Positions 1-5,230 of a DNA stretch of 9,964 nucleotides are shown piece after piece. A model generated the notes under the pieces. It saw only the letters and a program-made list of their open reading frames with translations, was not told where the DNA came from and made no database searches. The position numbers and the translations under genes were made by a program. This stretch comes from JAJYTL01 sp046705265 (lineage in GTDB: Bacteria > Pseudomonadota > Alphaproteobacteria > Ferrovibrionales > Ferrovibrionaceae), in the NCBI GenBank assembly GCA_046705265.1, contig JBJKQL010000131.1:1-9964 (forward strand). Direction: 5' to 3'. The stretch's first letter is position 1. Each line of letters opens with the position of its first letter.

Positions 1-20
1 CAGCTTGGGAATCCCAAAAC

Positions 21-55
21 GCAAGAAAACCGCGGTCACCCCGCGGCTTTCCTGC
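21..55 (-). terminator. 15-bp stem-loop, fully paired on the minus strand (terminator or structured RNA)
   Basis: Arms 21-35 and 41-55 flank a 5-nt loop at 36-40. Read on the plus strand, the stem has two A.C mismatches (24/52 and 29/47). Read on the minus strand both become G.U wobbles, so the stem is continuous with a CCGCGG core. A short T-rich stretch (GTTTTGGG) follows on the minus strand. This suggests a transcript running right to left, either an intrinsic terminator or an RNA element. The nearest minus-strand gene ends about 500 nt away. A small palindrome (TTGGGA-A-TCCCAA, 5-17) lies just beyond it. Confidence 0.4.
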
Positions 56-80
56 AAATTCCATTACTTCCTCGACGCAG

Positions 81-114
81 AAAGCCCTTGCCCCTAAGGG
101 CCTTCCGAATTTTT
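81..114 (+). terminator. Possible rho-independent terminator
   Basis: A 6-bp stem, GCCCTT at 84-89 and AAGGGC at 96-101, encloses a 6-nt loop. A run of five T at 110-114 follows after a short spacer. It could end a plus-strand transcript that enters from outside the window. The stem is short and the T-run is displaced, so this is weak. Confidence 0.3.
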
Positions 115-115
115 C

Positions 116-151
116 ACGTTCGACTAAGGACGCGGAACCGGTATCGAACGT
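116..151. repeat. 8-bp inverted repeat with 20-nt spacer
   Basis: ACGTTCGA at 116-123 is the exact reverse complement of TCGAACGT at 144-151. The 20-nt spacer contains a smaller CGG-AA-CCG hairpin. It may belong to the same structured stretch as the two hairpins to its left. No function can be assigned. Confidence 0.4.
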
Positions 152-552
152 CGGGTCTAACCATAGATAGGTTCGGTGCCCAAAGGAATCGAGGGGATGG
201 AGGAGCTAATTCACTAAGGAGAAAAGTATAGAATCCATGAAGTATACGCGTTCTCTGGGCAAAATCGTAGCGCATTCAGGTTGGATCGGCATCCGGCAGA
301 TCAAGCCCCAGCCGATCCTTCGCCTCCTTCGTCGATCAAGACTTTCGTTGTCTGGTGCGCCACATTGCAACCGGTTGGAAGTCTGGAATGGGAAATCCGC
401 GACATGGTATGCAGTCGCCTCACGACGCGCCAATATCCGCGTGGGATTGCGTTCGCCAAACAATTGCAGATGGCCCAGACGGGCAAGATTATGCGCTGCG
501 GGTGGTGCGAGCGTAGACGTTATAAACGCGAGACCAGGGCGGGTGCCCGAAG

Positions 553-1353
553 CTATTCGTTCTTTTTCGCGCTTCTCGTTTCGATCCGGCCGCGGGCCGT
601 TATCTCGCCGCGCCGTTTCGCGATGGCTAAAGCCGGTACGGACGCATTCCATGCCCTGGACCGTGCGGTCTCGAGTCTGAGACCGTCAGCCAGGGTCGAA
701 GCAAAGCCCTCGTCAATGAGCCGCTTATAGGCCGGAAGCATCTCCGGCACCACGGAAAGCATATCTTCCGCCAATCGCCGAGCAGTAGGCAGCAACTCGT
801 CTGGCTTCACGACACGGTTGACCAGTCCCCAGGCAGCGGCGGTTTCGGCATCTAGTAAATTCCCCGTCAGGGATAATTCCTTGGCGCGTCGAATGCCAAT
901 GGTACGACTCAAACGCTGCGACAGGCCCCATCCCGGCAGCAAACCGACTCGGGCATGGGTGTCGGCAAAACGTGCGTTCGTTGAGGCGAGTAGCACATCG
1001 CAGGCAAGGGCAAGCTCAAAACCTCCGGTGACCGCCGGGCCATTGATGGCGCCTATCACGGGGCCGGGAAAGCGACGCAACGATACGCACGGATTGGCAG
1101 TCTCACCGCTCGGCAAGGCGGCTCCGCCTGCCGGCTCTGAGCCGATCTCTTTCAAATCGAGGCCGGCGCAAAATGCACGCCCGGCACCGGTAAGAACGAG
1201 CACCCGTGTTTCGCGGTCCTCGCTCAGATCATCCACGGTGGCCGCCAGATCCTCACGAAGCACGCGCGAAAGCGCGTTCATCGCTTGTGGACGGTTGAGC
1301 GTGAGGACAGCGTAGCCTTGCGCTTTCTCCAATAATAGAACGGCCTCAGTCAT
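553..1353 (-). CDS. Enoyl-CoA hydratase/isomerase family protein (crotonase superfamily)
   Basis: A complete 266-aa crotonase-fold protein of the usual single-domain length, expected to act on an acyl-CoA thioester in the cytoplasm. The oxyanion-hole segments are present: the CAGLDL region near residues 62-67 and VTGGFELALACD near 108-119. Glu113 aligns with the first catalytic glutamate of enoyl-CoA hydratase. The position of the second glutamate, in the segment FADTHARVGLLPG (129-141), is His133. Plain hydratase chemistry is therefore not assured, although I recall this DTHARVG variant from many bacterial enoyl-CoA hydratase-like proteins. The start is supported by a strong Shine-Dalgarno (GGGAG, minus strand, 1359-1363) 5 nt before the ATG. 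The BKACE gene lies upstream on the same strand but 249 nt away, with a possible terminator between, so cotranscription is uncertain. The basic C-terminus (RIETRSAKKNE) is outside the conserved fold. Confidence 0.9.
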   Translation of the reverse strand: MTEAVLLLEKAQGYAVLTLNRPQAMNALSRVLREDLAATVDDLSEDRETRVLVLTGAGRAFCAGLDLKEIGSEPAGGAALPSGETANPCVSLRRFPGPVIGAINGPAVTGGFELALACDVLLASTNARFADTHARVGLLPGWGLSQRLSRTIGIRRAKELSLTGNLLDAETAAAWGLVNRVVKPDELLPTARRLAEDMLSVVPEMLPAYKRLIDEGFASTLADGLRLETARSRAWNASVPALAIAKRRGEITARGRIETRSAKKNE

Positions 1354-1602
1354 ACCTTCTCCCTAATCAACAATTTATGTTAAGGCTGCCTCGGTTCAAA
1401 GACACCCGGTCCCTCCTAAAGGGCGAGTTTACATAGTGACCAAAATCCTCACGATATCCTTAGGACATCCGCCAACACCGCCCAACAAAAGAACATCGTG
1501 GCGATTATCGGCGGTCTCGGCGTCGCCAGTTAATATCCGGGGCTGGCCGAAGACTTTCCTTGTACCCAAATATGCCGATCCCCTAAAAACCAGCGCACCC
1601 CT
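1354..1602. other. Intergenic gap between the crotonase and BKACE genes
   Basis: No gene is supported in these 249 bases. The minus-strand side next to 1353 carries the crotonase ribosome binding site. The opposite end carries the terminator-like structure that overlaps the BKACE stop codon. The gap is long for an operon, so the crotonase probably has its own promoter here, though I see no clear -35/-10 pair. Confidence 0.5.
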
Positions 1603-1615
1603 TCAGAGAAGGTGC
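1585..1615 (-). terminator. Probable intrinsic terminator of the BKACE gene
   Basis: On the minus strand, GCACC-TTC (1604-1615) pairs with GAA and GGTGC (1595-1608) across a 3-nt loop, with a 2-nt GG bulge. A run of five T (1585-1589) follows 5 nt after the stem. The stem includes the TGA stop codon of the BKACE gene, a compact arrangement. The bulge and spacer make it a moderate candidate. Confidence 0.4.
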
Positions 1616-2466
1616 ATGATCTCCCGCGCCTCCGCAGGGTTCGCGATATCACGGCCGACTTCACGCGCATAGCGCACCAGCATCTCGACCAACGGTCCGT
1701 TCGAGGCCACCTTGGTCCCGTCCGGCAGGTAAAATGTGTCCTCGAGGCCGGTGCGGAGCTGCCCCCCCAATTCGGCGACACGGCGATGCAAAGGCCATAT
1801 ATTGGCGCGGCCAATCGCTGTCACCTGCCAGTTAGCGTCCGGGATGATAAGCTTCTTTAGGATGGGTAGGAGGTCAGGGTCAGTCGGCATACCGGAGTCG
1901 ACTCCCATGACGAAGTTGTACTCGACATAGCCTTCGTACATACCGGCTTTTATGTACATCTCGACACATCTCACAATGCCGACATCGAAACATTCGAATT
2001 CCGGCAACGTATCTGTTTGTGCCATGACCTTGAGAAAAGCGCCTACCTTTTCCACCGGATTGTCGAAGAGCAGCGGCGGCCAAGCCCAGGTGCCGTCGGA
2101 TTTGACTTTGAGGTAGTTGAGTGAGCCCGCATTGCACGCGGCTATCTCCGGCCGCACTTTCCGCATGCAGGCCAGCGGTCCAGCGCAATCCGGTCCAACC
2201 ACGCCGGTTGACTGGTTGACTATCACGCCGGGACACGCGGCGCGGATCGCAGCGATAACCTCTGCGGCAACGTCGGGCTCCCAGGAAGGCAGGTGACCCC
2301 TACCCGGTTCTTGACGGCGGAAATGCACGTGCATGACAGTAGCGCCGGCGTCGTAGGCGGCCTTGGCCTCACGTGCCATTTCCGCGGGCGTTACTGGAAC
2401 ATGGTGCTGCTTCGGGTCGGTTAAAACGCCGGTCAGGGCGCAGGTCACGACCACTCGTTCGCTCAT
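1603..2466 (-). CDS. BKACE-family beta-keto acid cleavage enzyme (DUF849, 3-keto-5-aminohexanoate cleavage enzyme-like)
   Basis: A 287-aa TIM-barrel protein of the BKACE (DUF849) family. Members use zinc to condense a beta-keto acid with acetyl-CoA, releasing acetoacetate and a shorter acyl-CoA; the founding member acts in lysine fermentation. Visible features are the N-terminal strand VVVTCALTG, the metal-binding HVH at 46-48 (preceded by AYDAGATVM), and the conserved GLED near 240-243 with the C-terminal SNGPLVE and NPAEAREIM segments. In the characterised enzyme the two histidines and the Glu of the GLED region hold the zinc. Substrate cannot be read from sequence. An in-frame ATG exists 15 nt upstream (2481), but AGGAAGG (minus, 2472-2478) lies 5 nt before the ATG at 2466, which favours the shorter form. 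The neighbouring crotonase fits a catabolic role in acyl-CoA metabolism. The gene diverges from the PRPP synthetase operon. Confidence 0.9.
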   Translation of the reverse strand: MSERVVVTCALTGVLTDPKQHHVPVTPAEMAREAKAAYDAGATVMHVHFRRQEPGRGHLPSWEPDVAAEVIAAIRAACPGVIVNQSTGVVGPDCAGPLACMRKVRPEIAACNAGSLNYLKVKSDGTWAWPPLLFDNPVEKVGAFLKVMAQTDTLPEFECFDVGIVRCVEMYIKAGMYEGYVEYNFVMGVDSGMPTDPDLLPILKKLIIPDANWQVTAIGRANIWPLHRRVAELGGQLRTGLEDTFYLPDGTKVASNGPLVEMLVRYAREVGRDIANPAEAREIMHLL

Positions 2467-2591
2467 CGCTTCCTTCCTCATTTTCGCAGGGCGATCTCAT
2501 TTGAAACATGGCTCTTGCCGACCATGCGCCTTGCCTTTCACTGATACTCCGATTTTTGACCATGACATGAATGTTTCTCTCACAGTTCAGA

Positions 2592-2606
2592 AAATTTGCC
2601 AAATTT
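2592..2606. promoter_or_regulatory. Perfect 15-bp palindrome, operator candidate
   Basis: AAATTTG-C-CAAATTT has 7-bp perfect arms around a single central base. It lies 126 nt upstream of the preferred BKACE start and 234 nt upstream of prs. Symmetry and A+T content fit a dimeric repressor or activator site. No regulator gene is next to it and I do not recognise the motif as a named operator. Confidence 0.45.
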
Positions 2607-2649
2607 CGTTGGCATCTTGGACAGCCGTCTCAACCAGGAAGGCCCTTGA

Positions 2650-2668
2650 CGAGGCCAAAACGGCCTCG
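2650..2668. terminator. GC-rich hairpin between divergent genes
   Basis: CGAGGCC (2650-2656) and GGCCTCG (2662-2668) form a perfect 7-bp stem around the loop AAAAC. No T-run follows on the plus strand. It could insulate the two divergent promoters, act as a factor-dependent stop, or be a protein-binding palindrome. There is no gene immediately upstream that needs a terminator. Confidence 0.35.
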
Positions 2669-2773
2669 CTTCTCCTTGTGAAACGGCGAGACAAAACTCC
2701 GAATCCGCTTTGCGGCCCTATGGCGTCTTCATGCACCAGGCAGGGGACAGTTGCAATAACTGAGGCTCAGGCC

Positions 2774-2787
2774 TTGACCCATGTCAA
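2774..2787 (+). promoter_or_regulatory. FNR/FixK-type box upstream of the prs operon
   Basis: TTGACCCATGTCAA is a perfect TTGAC-N4-GTCAA palindrome, matching the TTGA-N6-TCAA core recognised by CRP/FNR-family activators such as FNR, Anr and FixK. It ends 53 nt before the prs ATG. An activator centred near -41.5 would give a start of transcription near 2822 and a very short leader. A -10 element is not clear; TTATGC (2814-2819) is the nearest candidate. The same layout recurs at 6877-6890. Confidence 0.7.
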
Positions 2788-2840
2788 TGACGGAGCGCGA
2801 CCGATAGCGCCCCTTATGCAGAAACGTCAGGAAGCATGCC

Positions 2841-3803
2841 ATGGCGCACGGTTCTCTCGCCCTCTTCACGCTCGCTACGAGCATGGCTTACGCGACACGG
2901 GTCTCGCGGTTCATCGAGGCGCCGCTCTATCCGGTCGAGGAGCGTGTCTTCGAAGATGGTGAACACAAGATCCGGCCTCTGGTTTCGGTCGAAGGCGCCG
3001 ATGCCTTTATTATCCATGCGCTTTATGGTGATGAAAGCGAAACGGTCAACGATAAGCTTTGCCGGTTGCTCTTCCTCATCAGCACGCTCAAGGATCACGG
3101 CGCGGCGCGGGTCACCGCCGTTCTACCTTATCTCTGCTACGCACGCAAAGATCGCCGCACGCAACCATATGATCCCGTCACCTCGCGCTATGTCGCGGCG
3201 CTTTTCAAAGCCGTCGGCACCGACCGCGTCTTCGCGGTCGAAGTACATAACGTCTCCGCCTTCGAGAACGCATTCGACCTTCCGGCGTTGCATATCGAAA
3301 CTAGTTCGATCTTCGCCGAGAACTTCGCTGCACTCGCGCGCGAAAAGCGAATTATCGTGGTGTCGCCGGACGCTGGCGGTGTCAAACGCGCTGAGCGGTT
3401 CCGCCAGGCTCTCCAGGGCAAATCGCCGCATCCTATCGACAGCGCCTTCATCGAAAAATATCGGAGCGGCGGCGTGATCTCCGGTCGCGCGCTGATCGGC
3501 TCCCTTCAAGGCAAGACCGCGATTATCTTCGACGACCTAATCAGCACGGGAGGTACGATGCTGCGCGCCGCGCGCGCTTGCCGGGAGGCCGGCGCCGAGG
3601 GCGTCTTCGCTGCAGCAACACATGGATTGTTCACAGGCGGCGCGTCCGAACTCTTAGCCGCGAGGGAATTTGAAGGATTTATAGTTGCAGATACGGTGCC
3701 AATCAATGAAAAAGTGATCCACATGGCCGGCGATCGTCTTGCTATCGTGACGTCGACAGAACTTGTCGGTAGCGCCATCGCCGAGGCCCATGGCCGCAGC
3801 TGA
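2841..3803 (+). CDS. prs: Ribose-phosphate pyrophosphokinase (PRPP synthetase), divergent paralogue
   Basis: A 320-aa enzyme expected to make 5-phosphoribosyl-1-pyrophosphate from ribose 5-phosphate and ATP. Landmarks in order are FEDGE (37-41, usually FxDGE), the ATP-binding flexible loop PYLCYARKDRR (96-106), EVH (134-136) at the place of the usual DLH metal-binding motif, SPDAGGVKRAE (175-185), and the PRPP/ribose-phosphate loop DDLISTGGTM (231-240). The differences from the usual bacterial sequence suggest an accessory copy rather than the housekeeping enzyme, which would be elsewhere in the genome. The start follows AGGA (2829-2832) by 8 nt. An ATG at 2836 is in another frame. The stop codon abuts the hydrolase start, so this is the first gene of a three-gene operon that also encodes a phosphoribosyltransferase, a natural consumer of PRPP. 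An FNR/FixK-type box lies just upstream. Confidence 0.9.
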   Translation: MAHGSLALFTLATSMAYATRVSRFIEAPLYPVEERVFEDGEHKIRPLVSVEGADAFIIHALYGDESETVNDKLCRLLFLISTLKDHGAARVTAVLPYLCYARKDRRTQPYDPVTSRYVAALFKAVGTDRVFAVEVHNVSAFENAFDLPALHIETSSIFAENFAALAREKRIIVVSPDAGGVKRAERFRQALQGKSPHPIDSAFIEKYRSGGVISGRALIGSLQGKTAIIFDDLISTGGTMLRAARACREAGAEGVFAAATHGLFTGGASELLAAREFEGFIVADTVPINEKVIHMAGDRLAIVTSTELVGSAIAEAHGRS

Positions 3804-4520
3804 ATGATGTCCGGTCCGCGTAAGCCGATTCAATCAGCTGCCGCCGGTAAGGCTACGACGGCGCGAATACGGAACGTGTCTGAAGGCATCGAAGTCGAAA
3901 TCCCGCCCTTAGCGTTGAAGGGCTTTCTTGATATCCCGGCTGGCAAGGCTGGAGGGGTTGTTGTTTTTGCTCACGGTAGCGGCAGCAGCCGCCTCAGCCC
4001 ACGCAACAACATGGTGGCAGCGGCCCTCCGCTGCTCCGGCCTTGCTACTCTCCTCTTCGATCTGTTACACGAAAGCGAGGCGGCGGAACGCGCCAATGTC
4101 TTCGACATTTCGCTGCTTGCTAGTCGGCTGATAAGCGCCACCCTATGGGTCAGCACGCAGCCGAGCACCCGTCGACTTCCTCTCGGATTCTTCGGCGCCA
4201 GTACTGGCGCTGCAGCGGCGTTGGTCGCCGCAGCGAACGTCAGCGACGTACGGGCCGTTGTCTCTCGTGGCGGCCGGCCCGACCTTGCAGGACCGGCGCT
4301 CCCCAAAGTCAGAGCGCCGACCCTCCTCATTGTCGGTGGTGAGGATACGGCTGTTCTGACATTGAACCGTGCGGCGCTCGCGGCCATGCGATGCGAGAGG
4401 CGACTGGAGATCGTGCCTGGCGCAACCCATCTCTTTGAAGAGCCGGGCACGCTCGATGCGGTCGTTGATCTGGCGCGCGACTGGTTTCTGCGCTGCCTCG
4501 TGACTTATGCGGGAATGTGA
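3804..4520 (+). CDS. Alpha/beta hydrolase, dienelactone hydrolase-like
   Basis: A 238-aa alpha/beta-hydrolase. The sequence shows an HGSGSSR oxyanion-hole segment (57-63), the nucleophile elbow GASTG with Ser133, the acid Asp181 in GGEDTAV, and His209 in GATHLFEEPG, so the catalytic triad looks complete. The family is annotated as dienelactone hydrolase-like but the substrate of this branch is unknown. I recall it fused behind a phosphoribosyltransferase in actinobacteria (Rv0571c of M. tuberculosis); here it is a separate protein just ahead of one. Its ATG directly follows the prs stop codon (TGAATG) with no clear ribosome binding site, so it probably depends on translational coupling. A second ATG is the next codon. 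The first 30 residues are variable and probably flexible. Confidence 0.85.
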   Translation: MMSGPRKPIQSAAAGKATTARIRNVSEGIEVEIPPLALKGFLDIPAGKAGGVVVFAHGSGSSRLSPRNNMVAAALRCSGLATLLFDLLHESEAAERANVFDISLLASRLISATLWVSTQPSTRRLPLGFFGASTGAAAALVAAANVSDVRAVVSRGGRPDLAGPALPKVRAPTLLIVGGEDTAVLTLNRAALAAMRCERRLEIVPGATHLFEEPGTLDAVVDLARDWFLRCLVTYAGM

Positions 4521-4524
4521 CAGA

Positions 4525-5199
4525 ATGCGCTTCGCCAATCGCAAGCAAGCCGGCGAACAGCTTTCCGAACGTCTCTTTCACTTGAAGGAGGCAGAGCCCG
4601 TCGTTCTTGCCCTGCCGCGGGGCGGGGTTCCGGTCGGCTTCGAGATCGCCACGAGGCTCGATGCGCCGCTCGACGTCGTGCTGGTGCGCAAGATCGGCCA
4701 TCCGCTGTCGCCCGAGCTCGCCGTCGGCGCCATCGCCGAAGGCAAAATGACCGATCCCTTGATCGACGAAACAATGGTCTCCGACTTTGGAATTTCGCGC
4801 GACTATCTGGAACGTGAAATCAGGAATCAAAAAGAAGAAATCTCCCACCGTCGCCGGCTTTATTTCCGCGGCCGACCGCCAGTGCATATTCTTGGCCGCA
4901 CCGCCATCGTGGTGGACGATGGCATTGCCACCGGCGCGACCATGCGGGTAGCGCTTCGCGCCGTGCGACAGCGAGATCCAGCGATGTTGGTTCTTGCGGT
5001 CCCGGTCGCCCCCGCCAGCATCATCGCCGCGTTAAAGAGCGAGGTGGACGAGATCGTCTGCCTCGATGCTCCAGAGGATTTCCAGGCGGTGGGATATTTT
5101 TATGCCGATTTCCGTACGGTCGAAGATGAGGCCGTGGTCGATTTCCTCGATCGAGCGGCGAAACGACAAGCTTTGGAGCGGCCACCTCGTCCTCCTTGA
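4525..5199 (+). CDS. Phosphoribosyltransferase family protein
   Basis: A 224-aa type I phosphoribosyltransferase. It has the PRPP-binding signature VVDDGIATGATM at 129-140, with the two acidic residues and the GxTGxTM-like loop, plus the family-specific PRGGVPVGFEIA (31-42) and VRKIGHPLSPELAVGAI (54-70). Such enzymes join a nitrogenous base to PRPP or run the reverse reaction; the base is not predictable here. An upstream in-frame ATG at 4507 would overlap the hydrolase gene by 14 nt. The ATG at 4525 begins at the conserved MRFANR and follows the hydrolase stop by 4 nt, with GGGA at 4511-4514, so I prefer it. It is the last gene of the prs operon, which places PRPP production and use in one transcript. 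Its end converges with the kinase-fusion gene across only 31 nt with no obvious terminator. Confidence 0.88.
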   Translation: MRFANRKQAGEQLSERLFHLKEAEPVVLALPRGGVPVGFEIATRLDAPLDVVLVRKIGHPLSPELAVGAIAEGKMTDPLIDETMVSDFGISRDYLEREIRNQKEEISHRRRLYFRGRPPVHILGRTAIVVDDGIATGATMRVALRAVRQRDPAMLVLAVPVAPASIIAALKSEVDEIVCLDAPEDFQAVGYFYADFRTVEDEAVVDFLDRAAKRQALERPPRPP

Positions 5200-5230
5200 G
5201 CCGAGATCATGCCGCGGTCTCGCATTCTCC

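Larger units (their letters stand above)
1..552. other. Leading region with no supported gene; several inverted repeats
   Basis: No convincing coding sequence was found here. The open frames on both strands that cross this stretch overlap each other, match no family I know, are rich in Arg, Ser and Pro in a way typical of out-of-frame GC-rich DNA, and run into the 3' end of the crotonase gene. The first 180 bases hold several hairpins, listed separately. Around 214-221 there is an AAGGAG-like sequence followed by an ATG at 237, but the spacing is long and the resulting peptide is not protein-like. The region could be an intergenic stretch, the 3' flank of a gene to the left of the window, or decayed coding sequence. 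Confidence 0.5.
2482..2840. other. Divergent intergenic region between the BKACE gene and the PRPP synthetase operon
   Basis: The 359 bases hold no supported gene but have clear regulatory architecture. A 15-bp A+T-rich palindrome lies on the BKACE side, a GC-rich hairpin in the middle, and an FNR/FixK-type box on the prs side; each is listed separately. The left half (about 2550-2610) is noticeably more A+T-rich than the coding DNA around it, as expected for promoter DNA. Confidence 0.6.

Noticed and set aside
206..730. Overlapping open frames on both strands of about 147-149 codons
   Set aside because: They overlap one another and the crotonase 3' end, show no recognisable motif, and have Arg/Ser/Pro-rich composition typical of out-of-frame GC-rich DNA.
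1436..1672. Plus-strand frame of 78 codons opposite the crotonase-BKACE gap
   Set aside because: No convincing ribosome binding site or motif, and it runs antisense into the BKACE 3' end.
2363..2962. Plus-strand frame of 199 codons across the divergent region
   Set aside because: It starts antisense within the BKACE gene, passes through the regulatory sites and ends inside prs in another frame; the translation is not protein-like.
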